DNA from: Akkermansia muciniphila
GTDB taxonomy: Bacteria > Verrucomicrobiota > Verrucomicrobiia > Verrucomicrobiales > Akkermansiaceae
Assembly (NCBI GenBank): GCA_947624785.1
Contig: CANQLV010000001.1
Coordinates: forward strand, 124,001 to 188,000
DNA: 64,000 bases
Reading direction: 5' to 3'
Shown: positions 27,068 through 35,836 of the stretch, piece after piece
Numbering within the stretch: position 1 is the first letter of the stretch
Layout of the letters: each line of letters opens with the position of its first letter
Made by a program: the position numbers and the translations under genes
The notes under the pieces: model-generated
Told to the model about the DNA's origin: nothing
Databases searched by the model: none
The model's input: the letters and a program-made list of their open reading frames with translations, nothing else

Positions 27068-28633
27068 ATGAAATTCAGAGGAACATGCCCCCTCCTGCTG
27101 CTGGTCCTTCTCCTGTCCCCCTGCGTCCGGGCGCAGGAACAGAAGGAGGCAGGGAACGCCCCTTCCGCGGAAGCGCAACCGGCGGAGGCCGCTCCCCCCG
27201 TTCCCGTTCCGGACACCGCCTTGATCGATGACGCCTCAGACCGTCCGGTATTGCAGGGCAGCTCCAACGTGAGCGCCGTACCCCCTGCTCCGCAGCCTCC
27301 GGCCGCGGCCCCTGCCGGAGGAACAGCGGAACAGCCCGTCAAACGGCAGCCGTTCACCAGTGTTTCCGCTTCCAAGCAATTTCACGTTATCGGGCTGGAC
27401 TCCCTGCTGGCCGGGGCCATTGCCACGCGGGCGGACTCCATACGCACGGCCCTGGTGAAAATACTCAAGCAGCCTGACGAATGGAAAAACAACATCATCA
27501 TCCGCCTGGTAGGGGAACCGGGAAGCCCGGTTCCGGCCAATCCCATCCGCATGCAGACCGTGATTGTGGGTAATACCCTCTCCTACAACATCTTCATTCA
27601 CCTGGGACGCGGCATCAACCAGGACAGGCTGCGCCACGCCATCGTCTCCACCCTGCTGTATGAAATGATGCTGCGCACGGTGGACCCGGAAGGACTGCCG
27701 GACGAAGTAACGCTGCCTCCCTGGCTAATTGCCGGGCTGGAGCAGGCCGTCCTGTGGCACGTCAATGAGGCGGACCGGGCCATGTACTCCACCCTGTTCC
27801 AGCAATCCGGCATCATGACCCCGGAAGAAATCCTGAACTGCCCGGAACCGGAAAAGGAACTGGACGCCACCTCCTACGCCGCCTATCAAACCTCCTGCGG
27901 CGCGCTGGTGCTCTGCCTGCTGAACCAAGAAAACGGTCCGGAAGGGATGAAGCAGCTCCTGGACCAGGCCATTCTGGGCAATGACGACCCCAGGAACCTC
28001 ATCAAGCGCCATTTTCCGCAGCTCAACCTGACGCCCTCCTCCCTTCATAAATGGTGGACGCTCCAGCTTTCCCGCATGGCGGCTCCTCCCCTGACGGAAA
28101 CCCTCACGATCACGGAAACGGAACGCCACCTTCAGGAAGCCCTCACCCTGGTCAAGTACGATCCGGACACCCGGACGACCGTCACCTTTCCCCTGGACAA
28201 TCTGGACCAGGCCCATTCCCTGACGGATCTGAACAGGCAGCTTTCCAACATATCCGGCAGCCTGCTCAACCTCAGCCGACGCTCCTTCCCCGCCTATCGG
28301 CCCGTCATCGTGGAATACGCCAAGCTTGTAGCCCTGATGCAGACCGGAAGAATCAACGGCCGGGAAGCCGCTCCCAAAATCGGGCAGCTCCGGGAAATCA
28401 GGGAGCTTTCCATGAAAACCGCCCGGCGCGTCCGGGACTACATGGACTGGTATGAAATCAATACGCGGTCCGGAACCGGCAAGACGTTTGCCTCCTACGC
28501 GGCAGCCGTCAAACTGCTCCGTGAACAGGAACAGCCGGCCAATACCCCCATTTCCCGGTACCTGGACGATATTGAAAAATTGTACACCCTCCCGGCTAAG
28601 GCTCCCGTTCCTTCCCTGCATGGAAAGGATTGA
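27068..28633 (+). CDS. Secreted protein resembling a peptidase-MA domain without its active site
   Basis: This 521-residue protein starts at the ATG at 27068, which begins a signal peptide ending C-V-R-A-Q. A Pro/Ala-rich linker spans about residues 30-95. The middle has features of gluzincin (peptidase MA-like) domains: a helix H-A-I-V-S-T-L-L-Y-E-M-M-L where H-E-x-x-H would be expected, then L-P-P-W-L-I-A-G-L-E-Q-A, then Y-Q-T-S-C-G-A-L-V-L-C-L-L. The zinc motif is not intact. The C-terminal 150 residues look helical. This is an inference from pattern order; an unrelated helical fold is possible. It probably ends the operon beginning at the TPR gene. Confidence 0.6.
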   Translation: MKFRGTCPLLLLVLLLSPCVRAQEQKEAGNAPSAEAQPAEAAPPVPVPDTALIDDASDRPVLQGSSNVSAVPPAPQPPAAAPAGGTAEQPVKRQPFTSVSASKQFHVIGLDSLLAGAIATRADSIRTALVKILKQPDEWKNNIIIRLVGEPGSPVPANPIRMQTVIVGNTLSYNIFIHLGRGINQDRLRHAIVSTLLYEMMLRTVDPEGLPDEVTLPPWLIAGLEQAVLWHVNEADRAMYSTLFQQSGIMTPEEILNCPEPEKELDATSYAAYQTSCGALVLCLLNQENGPEGMKQLLDQAILGNDDPRNLIKRHFPQLNLTPSSLHKWWTLQLSRMAAPPLTETLTITETERHLQEALTLVKYDPDTRTTVTFPLDNLDQAHSLTDLNRQLSNISGSLLNLSRRSFPAYRPVIVEYAKLVALMQTGRINGREAAPKIGQLREIRELSMKTARRVRDYMDWYEINTRSGTGKTFASYAAAVKLLREQEQPANTPISRYLDDIEKLYTLPAKAPVPSLHGKD

Positions 28634-29020
28634 AGGAAACCCGTTCCGCCGCATGGAACGGCCATTCCCTTCCAGGTGAAGCTCCGCCTTCCGGGAAAAG
28701 CGGCATTCACTCATTTCTATTAAAAGACGGGAGAGTTCGCAATATTTCGTTCTATCCCTGATTTAACCATGATTACTTTATTTTTCATAATCCAATCAGG
28801 CATAACGGAGTAATTCCGCTGCGGATTTACAATCCGGAAGTCAACTTATTTTTTTGAGTTCAAAAAAGTAACGACAAATATTCCCACATATAAAGTAGGA
28901 ATAAGGAACAACGACTAATACGAAAATCTTATTTATTTATAAGAAGTTATTGAATTTGAAGCGGCCTTCCGGATTGTAAATCCGATACTGGCCCCGTTCA
29001 GTAATTTTTTTAATAAATTC
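28634..29020. other. Intergenic region holding inverted-repeat element 2
   Basis: These 387 bp carry no convincing gene and are AT-rich, unlike the flanking genes. The element at 28822-28984 fills the second half. The right arm ends 36 bp before the ATG of the next gene, so it overlaps the expected promoter or 5' leader zone. Confidence 0.6.
28822..28984. repeat. Inverted-repeat element 2 (REPIN/MITE-like)
   Basis: The arms at 28822-28840 and 28966-28984 are perfect 19-bp inverted repeats. Each arm is itself a palindrome with a triplet loop (left CGGATT-TAC-AATCCG, then GAAGTCAA with GTCAA shared with element 1). The 125-bp body is AT-rich without an ORF. The architecture is the same as elements 1 and 3. 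Confidence 0.75.
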
Positions 29021-29809
29021 ATGAAATCCTCTCTGTATCTTACGATGTTCCTGCTTTGCTCAGGGTTGGGAGCCCAGGCTGCCACATTGAAATATTTTTA
29101 TGATTTCAACAAGCTTAACGGAAACCTGTCATCTTTAAATGACAATAACCTGGCCGGCCCAAATGCAGGCAGCGCCACGTTCAGCGGATCAGGCTGGATG
29201 AATTATACCAATGGCTATGAAGGCCTGGGCTATGACAGCCGCACGAACGGCGGACAATTGACGCTGGGCTCCTCCAGTACGGGACTGGGGCTGAATACTA
29301 CGGAAGGTTTCAGCCTTTCCATCGCCGTCAAGGACTACTCCCCCGGCAATACATCGTCCTCGGCTATATGGAAAAGCATCCTGACCTTCACGTCCGGCAA
29401 CAGCCAGAACATGTACCTCCAGAAGGATTCCGGCGACGCCTCCACCGCCGGGGCATGGGCGGCCTATTGCGGCGGAAACGTGGGCAACTGGGCCAACCTG
29501 ACAATTTCCAAGGATTCCTTTTCCAACATTATCATTACCTTCCAGAACGGGGAATTGAACATCTATCTGGACGGGCAGAAGAAAATCACGGCTTCCGGAG
29601 TCAATTTCACCGGAGACGTGCAGTCCCTCAAGCTGGCATCCACCGCCAATACGACCATGGATGACCTCCAATTATATGCCGGTGTCCTGAATGACGGGGA
29701 AATAGCTGCTCTGGCGGCCAATCCCGCCCTTCCCGTTCCGGAACCCGCCACGGCCACACTGGGCCTGCTGGGGCTGGCTTCCCTGTGCATGCGCCGCCGC
29801 CGGAGCTAA
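29021..29809 (+). CDS. PEP-CTERM protein with a LamG/concanavalin-like domain
   Basis: This 262-residue exported protein has a signal peptide (hydrophobic run ending G-A-Q-A-A). The body resembles a LamG-type jelly roll: Y-F-Y-D-F-N-K-L-N-G near the start, G-F-S-L-S-I-A-V-K-D-Y in the middle, I-Y-L-D-G-Q-K-K-I-T, and D-D-L-Q-L-Y-A-G-V-L-N-D-G-E-I near the end. The tail P-V-P-E-P-A-T, hydrophobic helix and M-R-R-R-R-S is a PEP-CTERM sorting signal. It probably binds a surface glycan or has a structural role. A strong terminator separates it from the next gene. Confidence 0.8.
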   Translation: MKSSLYLTMFLLCSGLGAQAATLKYFYDFNKLNGNLSSLNDNNLAGPNAGSATFSGSGWMNYTNGYEGLGYDSRTNGGQLTLGSSSTGLGLNTTEGFSLSIAVKDYSPGNTSSSAIWKSILTFTSGNSQNMYLQKDSGDASTAGAWAAYCGGNVGNWANLTISKDSFSNIIITFQNGELNIYLDGQKKITASGVNFTGDVQSLKLASTANTTMDDLQLYAGVLNDGEIAALAANPALPVPEPATATLGLLGLASLCMRRRRS

Positions 29810-29839
29810 TTTAAAATGATGTCCCCTGATTTTTTTAAA

Positions 29840-29874
29840 GGGAAAACAAGTTAGTTCTTGTTTTCCTTTTTTTA
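29840..29874 (+). terminator. Rho-independent terminator after the LamG PEP-CTERM gene
   Basis: A 10-bp stem (GGAAAACAAG with CTTGTTTTCC) encloses a 6-nt loop and is followed by a run of T residues. A T-run also precedes the stem on the plus strand, so it could work in both directions. Confidence 0.85.
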
Positions 29875-29904
29875 TTCACTATCACTCTATTTGTTAGAAC
29901 CTAT

Positions 29905-32900
29905 ATGAAAATTACCGCACTGTTCTTCGGCGTGTTCGCCGGCTGCCTCTCCTGTATCCCGGCCCATGCGGCGGACTACCTCTGGAATGGAGGAAACGGC
30001 TCCTGGACGGATTCCGGAGCGTGGCGGCTGGATGGTTCCGCCACTGACTGGATCAATGGAAATACGGCCCAGTTCCAGACAGATTCCTCCATCACGGCGG
30101 GAAGCGGAATCTCCGCCTCCGGAATGCTTTACGACGGGGCGGCCATCACGCTGAACGGAGGTTCCCTTACCCTGACGGGCGCGGCTGCCGGGAATAACGG
30201 AGGCTCCGCCTCTCTTTCCAATACCGGGCTGATTCTGGACGCCCCCAACGCGGAGGATTCCTATGAAGTCCGGGATACCAGCCTCACCGGCTCCTCCACA
30301 CTTACCAAGACAGGCGCCGGAACGGTTACCCTGGATGGAACGCATACGGCCAGCGGCGTCTGGAACATCAATGCGGGCACCCTGGTCTTCACCGGGGAAA
30401 GAAACATCACCGCCAGTGACAACAACCGGATTAACGGAAAAATCAATATCGCCTCCGGAGCCGTGCTGGATGCCAGCAACGGCCGCCTGTTCCATAACGG
30501 CGTTTATACAGCCAACTTCCAGTCCCCCACCATTACGCTGAACGGAGGAACGCTCAAACTGAACCAGTTCGGGTATGACTCCGCCTCCCTGGGCAAGCTG
30601 CACAACAATTTTTACGCCCTTAAATTCGCTTCCGGAACCTCCAGCCGCATCGTCATTTCCCAGGGCTATGAATCCGGGGGCACGGCCAGTCGCGGCATTT
30701 ACATCGCCGGCTGGGGCACGACGGCCACCATTGAACTGGGAGCCAACCAGACCCTTACATGGACTTCCTCCAATGCGCAGTACCAGGATGCCATCGTCTG
30801 CGAAACCGGAGCCGGCAGCGCTCTGGAACTGGCCATTGGAGAAAATTCCGTACTTTATTTCAACCAGGTCTTTGCCAATAAAAACACGTCCGGCGAATAC
30901 GGAGACCCGACCACCGGCAACTTTTCCGGCCTGAGCCTGATCAAATCCGGTGCCGGAGAGCTGGTCATCAAAAGGGCTAATACGATTTCCTCCGGGCGCG
31001 TGGTCCGCGTGGACGCAGGCAAGCTGACGCTGGACGTAGACAACGCCTTTGGCACCGGCAGCAACCTGGGCAACGTAAGCATCGCTTCCGGAGCCCTGTT
31101 CTCCATGAACGGCCACACTCTTGCCAACGTCATTGACGTTCAGGACGGAGCCACGCTGGACATGGGCGGCAGCTCCTATGCCTACATGGTCAACTGGCAT
31201 GAAGGCGGCATCCTCCTGAACACGGAGAACAACAAGGGCACGCTCAACATCATGACCCGCGCCGCCCTGGAGCTGGGCGCCAAGGCGTGGGCCGGCAGCG
31301 TGCTGACGGATACGGACACCGTCTTCACCCTTACGGCGGACCAGGCTCTGGGCGCGCTGGGGGCAAACGTCAACTGCTGGATCGGAGGACGGGCCTACAA
31401 TAATACGCTCCAAAGCATCACCTTTACCGGCGGCCACGAGCTCAACATCGACAACTACGGAGCCAAATGGGCCGTCATCCACTCGGAAAACGTCACCTTC
31501 CAGGACATCGGGAACCTGACCTTCTCCAACAATGCCGCCGACATGTCCAATACGGAGGCCCTTTACGGCGCGGGGGCCATCGCCGCCAATGATACCGTCG
31601 CCTTCAGCAATACCGGAGCCCTTACGTTCAGCAACAACAGCGTGAGCGCGGACTCCGGCGCCTCCGGCGGGGCCATTTACGCCTCCGGCGGGGCGTCCTT
31701 CACCAGCACGGGCGCCATCAGCTTCTCCGGCAACTCCGCCATGACCCACGGGGGCGCCATCCATACGGGAGGCACCACGGGCAGCCTCACCTTCTCCGAC
31801 ATTGCGGAAAACATCTCCTTCACCGGAAACACGGCCGGAGAAAACGGCGGCGCCATCAATAACGATTATGAAACCGTGGAATGGACCAACGTGGGCCGCG
31901 TGACCTTCTCCGGCAATCTGGCGGAGGCGGGCGCGGGCGGCGCCATCTGGTCCGGAGGCGACGTAACGGTAAACACGGCCACCTCCTTCAGCATGACGGG
32001 CAACGAGGCCCGGGACGGAAGCGGAGGCGCCATCTATTCGGACGGAAACGTCACCTTCTCCGGTGTGGGGGCCCTGACCTTCTCCGACAACCACGCATCC
32101 ACCTACGGGGGCGCCATCGGAGCCTACGGGGACATCACCATCTCCGATTCCGGAGCCGCCGTCTTCTCCGGCAACACAGCCTATGAGGGGGGTGCCCTGG
32201 ACGCCTACAGCGTTGCCATTTCCGGCAACACCGGAACGGTGCGGTTTGAAAACAACAGTGCGGAAAACGCAGGGGGAGCCATCAACCTGCAGGCGGGAGG
32301 CTCCATTGCCCTGACGGCGGACCAGGCGGACATTATTTTCCGCGGAAACACCGCCCTGAACGGGGACATTTACAACGCCATCCATTTCAACGACGGCTCC
32401 ATGGCTTCCTTCAATGCGGCGGACAACCGCCGGATCCTGTTTGAAGACGGCCTCAGCTCCCAGGATGAAGCCGTCGTGGACATCAGCGTCAATGACGCCG
32501 CCGGTTCCGGCGGCACGGTCGCCATGTCCGGAGCAAACAGCCAGTCCGACATCCGGGCCAATACGACCGTGTACGGAGGCACGTTCTCCGTCAGCAACGG
32601 AGCAAGCTACGGCTACCGCTCCGCAGACTGGAGCACGGAAGAAGCGCGCATGTCCTTCACGGTCAGCGGCGGAACGCTCCACATCGGAGAACGGTCCGCC
32701 CTGAACGCGGCGGACGTACGCCTGGAAGACGGCACGCAGCTGTCCGTCATGGGCACCGGCAGCCTGAATGCAGATACGCTGACGCTGGGAAACAACGTCT
32801 CCATCCTCGGAACGGGCGAAAGCAGCTTCTCCATCGCGGCCAACGCCATTGACATTTCCAACGGAATCACGATCGACCTCTCCCGTGGCTCCATGGTCGG

Positions 32901-33282
32901 CCTGGAATTGCATGCGGACACCCTGACGCTGGGAGGGACGCTGACCCTGGGCGACGACCAGGTGGACTACACCTCCGCCATCTGGCAGAGGGACCAGTCC
33001 TACCTGGTCATGGATGCCTCCGGCGTCACCAACATGGACGGAACCTTCTCTGAAATCCTGTCCTCCCTCTCCAATTCCGGCACCATCACGGTGGGGAACC
33101 TGGGACTGGAAGGCTATGACCCATCCCTGGAACTGGGCCGCTGGGAACTGCGCTGGGATGACAACAAATCCCTTCATCTGGACTGGATTTCCAATGGACT
33201 GGTAGTACCGGAACCCTCCTCTTCTCTTCTGCTTCTTCTGGCGGCAGGCAGCCTGCTTGCCGTCAGGAAGCGCTCCATCTGA
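29905..33282 (+). CDS. Large PEP-CTERM protein with beta-helix and Pmp-type repeats
   Basis: This 1125-residue exported protein has a signal peptide ending P-A-H-A-A, followed by D-Y-L-W-N-G-G-N-G-S-W, typical of autotransporter-associated beta-strand repeats. Residues about 90-500 carry repeated G-T-L and L-T-K-T-G-A-G-T-V-T-L-type motifs of a beta-helix. Residues about 540-800 have repeated G-G-A-I and F-S-G-N motifs like Chlamydia polymorphic outer-membrane protein repeats. There is no autotransporter beta-barrel; the end is V-P-E-P-S-S-S, a hydrophobic helix and V-R-K-R-S-I. It is likely a surface adhesin or matrix protein. The GH18 gene follows by 24 bp, so they are probably co-transcribed. 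Confidence 0.82.
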   Translation: MKITALFFGVFAGCLSCIPAHAADYLWNGGNGSWTDSGAWRLDGSATDWINGNTAQFQTDSSITAGSGISASGMLYDGAAITLNGGSLTLTGAAAGNNGGSASLSNTGLILDAPNAEDSYEVRDTSLTGSSTLTKTGAGTVTLDGTHTASGVWNINAGTLVFTGERNITASDNNRINGKINIASGAVLDASNGRLFHNGVYTANFQSPTITLNGGTLKLNQFGYDSASLGKLHNNFYALKFASGTSSRIVISQGYESGGTASRGIYIAGWGTTATIELGANQTLTWTSSNAQYQDAIVCETGAGSALELAIGENSVLYFNQVFANKNTSGEYGDPTTGNFSGLSLIKSGAGELVIKRANTISSGRVVRVDAGKLTLDVDNAFGTGSNLGNVSIASGALFSMNGHTLANVIDVQDGATLDMGGSSYAYMVNWHEGGILLNTENNKGTLNIMTRAALELGAKAWAGSVLTDTDTVFTLTADQALGALGANVNCWIGGRAYNNTLQSITFTGGHELNIDNYGAKWAVIHSENVTFQDIGNLTFSNNAADMSNTEALYGAGAIAANDTVAFSNTGALTFSNNSVSADSGASGGAIYASGGASFTSTGAISFSGNSAMTHGGAIHTGGTTGSLTFSDIAENISFTGNTAGENGGAINNDYETVEWTNVGRVTFSGNLAEAGAGGAIWSGGDVTVNTATSFSMTGNEARDGSGGAIYSDGNVTFSGVGALTFSDNHASTYGGAIGAYGDITISDSGAAVFSGNTAYEGGALDAYSVAISGNTGTVRFENNSAENAGGAINLQAGGSIALTADQADIIFRGNTALNGDIYNAIHFNDGSMASFNAADNRRILFEDGLSSQDEAVVDISVNDAAGSGGTVAMSGANSQSDIRANTTVYGGTFSVSNGASYGYRSADWSTEEARMSFTVSGGTLHIGERSALNAADVRLEDGTQLSVMGTGSLNADTLTLGNNVSILGTGESSFSIAANAIDISNGITIDLSRGSMVGLELHADTLTLGGTLTLGDDQVDYTSAIWQRDQSYLVMDASGVTNMDGTFSEILSSLSNSGTITVGNLGLEGYDPSLELGRWELRWDDNKSLHLDWISNGLVVPEPSSSLLLLLAAGSLLAVRKRSI

Positions 33283-33306
33283 AAACCACCCACTCTTTAA
33301 TCAAAC

Positions 33307-34749
33307 ATGAATCCTATTCTTAAAACCGGCATGTGCGCTCTGGCCCTTGGCCTGTACGGCGCAGCCCCCCTGCACGCGGCTTCCGCCACGGCGTCCTGTG
33401 AACAAACGCACTCCATCCTGTATGCGGGGGCGGCCAGCCAGGCTATCATGAAGATCAAGGTGACCGTCACGGAAACCAGCCAGATACTGAAGGGAATGAC
33501 CTTCTCCATGACTGGCACCACCTCCGTCTCCGACATCGCAAAGGCCCGGATTTTCTACTCCGGCGCCACTCCCTACTTTTCCCCGAACGCGGAGCAGGTC
33601 AACCGGAGGGCCATCCCCATCCTCAACACCATCTCCAAGGGGGCCAAAACCTTCCAATTCGAGGGAAGCCAGGCGCTGTCCGCAGGAGACAACTACTTCT
33701 GGCTGTGCGTGGACCTCATCCCCCGCGCGCGCGGCTTGAACAAGGTGGACGCCTCCTGCACGGGCGTTGCCCTGCTGGAAGACTCAAGCGTAGCGGTCAC
33801 CAATCCTTCCCCGGAAGGCTGCGCCGAGGTGTACCCCTACCAGTTCCGTGTGGTGCCCTACTACCGCAGCACCAACCTGATGCAATGGAACCCCAACCAG
33901 CTGACCGCCCAGCACTTCAAATCATTCACGGACCTCATTTACTTCAATGTAGGCTGTGATGCGAACGGAAACCTGACGGGACAGAACAACGCCCAGTTCC
34001 TGAACGGCCTGGACAAGCTCAAGAACCTGCGCGGCACGGCGGGCAGCAAGATCATTCTGGGCGTGGCCCACTGTGACGCGGGGCTGACGGCTTTCACGGG
34101 GAATGCGGAAAAAAGGCGGCAGTTTGCGTACCAGCTCGTTTCCTTCGCCAAGGAAAAGGGCTTTGACGGCATAGACATTGACTGGGAATACCCGGACAAC
34201 TCCAACGAGTGGTACAACTTCTGCCTGCTGCTGGGAGAAGTGCGCTCCGCCATGGGAGCCAGCGGCATGTCCCTGAGCGCGGCGATCAACCCGTACTACC
34301 TGGCTCCCACCAGTGAAATGATGGACCTGCTGGACTTCGTCAACATCATGAGCTATGACCGCGGCGGACAGCATTCCACCTATCCGGACATGATCACGGA
34401 CATTAATGCAATAAGCAGGAAAAACATTCCGGACTGCAAAATCGTCGTCGGCCTGCCGTTCTATACGAATGAAACCCGCTCCGCCCGCAACTGGGACGCC
34501 CAGAAAGGCTATTCCACCGTCATTCAGCTCTACCCCAACATTGCCCCCGGTACGGACCTCTGCACCATCGACGGCCAGCAGCACTACTTTAACGGCATCA
34601 CCACCATTAAGAAAAAATGCCAGTACGTAAAAACCCAGAAGCTGGGCGGCGTGATGATCTGGTGCTATGATGGCGACTTACTGCTGACGCACGCGAAATC
34701 ACTGGCCAAAGCCATGTATTCCATCATCAAGCAACAGGTTGTCCGCTAA
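33307..34749 (+). CDS. Secreted GH18 glycosidase with sialidase-type N-terminal domain
   Basis: This 480-residue protein has a signal peptide ending L-H-A-A-S. Residues about 25-175 resemble the BNR-associated N-terminal domain of sialidases (A-S-Q-A-I-M-K-I-K-V-T-V, G-T-T-S-V-S-D-I-A-K-A-R-I-F-Y-S-G, F-W-L-C-V-D). The GH18 barrel follows, with D287-D290-D292-E294 in F-D-G-I-D-I-D-W-E-Y, the complete catalytic D-x-x-D-x-D-x-E. Members cleave chitobiose cores of N-glycans (endo-beta-N-acetylglucosaminidase) or chitin; the host-glycan setting favours the former. A terminator follows, then nanA. Confidence 0.9.
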   Translation: MNPILKTGMCALALGLYGAAPLHAASATASCEQTHSILYAGAASQAIMKIKVTVTETSQILKGMTFSMTGTTSVSDIAKARIFYSGATPYFSPNAEQVNRRAIPILNTISKGAKTFQFEGSQALSAGDNYFWLCVDLIPRARGLNKVDASCTGVALLEDSSVAVTNPSPEGCAEVYPYQFRVVPYYRSTNLMQWNPNQLTAQHFKSFTDLIYFNVGCDANGNLTGQNNAQFLNGLDKLKNLRGTAGSKIILGVAHCDAGLTAFTGNAEKRRQFAYQLVSFAKEKGFDGIDIDWEYPDNSNEWYNFCLLLGEVRSAMGASGMSLSAAINPYYLAPTSEMMDLLDFVNIMSYDRGGQHSTYPDMITDINAISRKNIPDCKIVVGLPFYTNETRSARNWDAQKGYSTVIQLYPNIAPGTDLCTIDGQQHYFNGITTIKKKCQYVKTQKLGGVMIWCYDGDLLLTHAKSLAKAMYSIIKQQVVR

Positions 34750-34774
34750 TGTCTTGAAGCAGCTCTTGCTCCGG

Positions 34775-34808
34775 CGCGCATTCCCTTTTGGAGAATGCGC
34801 GTTTTTTT
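34775..34808 (+). terminator. Rho-independent terminator after the GH18 gene
   Basis: A 9-bp stem (CGCGCATTC with GAATGCGCG) encloses a 9-nt loop and is followed by seven T residues. It separates the secreted-protein unit from nanA. Confidence 0.88.
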
Positions 34809-34903
34809 ATGTGGTCTTTTTTGATTCGGAAAGATTCAGGGGTTGTCTTTCCCAACATGATTTGCCATCATTTCTGCGAATTATTTTCATATCACTTTAC
34901 CAT

Positions 34904-35821
34904 ATGAACACGTCATTGAAACTCCACGGCCTGGTGGCCGCCGTACACACCCCGTTCAAGGCGGACGGTTCCCTGAACCCCTCCAGCGTTGACGCCCAGG
35001 CCAAACTGCTTGCCTCCCAGGGCATCAAGCTCGCTTTCATTACCGGCAGCACCGGAGAATCCTCCTCCATGCAGCTTGAGGAACGCAAGGAAATCTACTC
35101 CGCCTGGAAGGAAGCCTCCGCCAAGTACGGCGTGGACGTCATCGCCCACACCGGTTCCAACAGCGTCTGGGACGCCCGCGAACTGGCCGCCTTTGCCCAG
35201 GAATGCGGATTCGTGGCCACCAGCTCCCTTGCCCCCTCCTACTACAAGCCAGCCACCGTCCAGCGCCTGGTGGAATGCTGCGCCTTCGCCGCTTCCGGCG
35301 CTCCCGACCTGCCTTATTACTACTACGACATTCCCGTGCTGACGGGCGTGCGCTTCAATCCGGTGGACTTCATCAAGCTGGCCAAGGAGCAGATCCCGAA
35401 CTTTGCGGGCATCAAATTCACCAACCCGGACCTGGCCCTGTACCAGACCACGCTGAACTACGACGAAAATGTGGACATCCCCTGGGGCGTGGACGAATGG
35501 TTCACGGGAGCCCTCTCCGTGGGCGCCAGGGGAGCCGTGGGAAGCTCCTTCAACTTTGCTCCGGCCCTGTACCAGAAACTCATGAAATCCTTTGCGGAAG
35601 GCGACGTGGAAACGGCGCGCGACTGCCAGTGGAAATCCGTGCAGATGATCAACATCCTGGCCTCCAAGGGCTACATGGGCTGCGCCAAGGCCCTGATGGG
35701 CTGGCTGGGCGTTGACCTGGGGCCCGCCCGCCTGCCGCAAGGCAACCCCACCGCGGAGCAGCTCAAGGAACTCCGCTCCGAGCTGGAAGCCATCGGCTTC
35801 TTCCAGTGGTCCATGAACTAA
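34904..35821 (+). CDS. nanA: N-acetylneuraminate lyase
   Basis: NanA splits sialic acid into N-acetylmannosamine and pyruvate in the cytosol. The 305-residue protein belongs to the DHDPS/NAL family: G-S-T-G-E-S for pyruvate binding near residue 47, Y141 in Y-Y-Y-Y-D-I-P, and the Schiff-base Lys K171 in A-G-I-K-F-T-N. The Y-D-I-P-V form and downstream epimerase favour NanA over dihydrodipicolinate synthase. The ATG at 34904 is the first start fitting the family; a longer frame from 34739 overlaps the terminator. The 2-epimerase-like gene follows after 15 bp. Confidence 0.92.
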   Translation: MNTSLKLHGLVAAVHTPFKADGSLNPSSVDAQAKLLASQGIKLAFITGSTGESSSMQLEERKEIYSAWKEASAKYGVDVIAHTGSNSVWDARELAAFAQECGFVATSSLAPSYYKPATVQRLVECCAFAASGAPDLPYYYYDIPVLTGVRFNPVDFIKLAKEQIPNFAGIKFTNPDLALYQTTLNYDENVDIPWGVDEWFTGALSVGARGAVGSSFNFAPALYQKLMKSFAEGDVETARDCQWKSVQMINILASKGYMGCAKALMGWLGVDLGPARLPQGNPTAEQLKELRSELEAIGFFQWSMN

Positions 35822-35836
35822 ACCGCTTTCCCCCTT

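Noticed and set aside
29887..33177. Minus-strand frame of about 1100 codons across the Pmp-like gene
   Set aside because: Antisense shadow; no start signal, and the plus frame has a signal peptide and PEP-CTERM tail.
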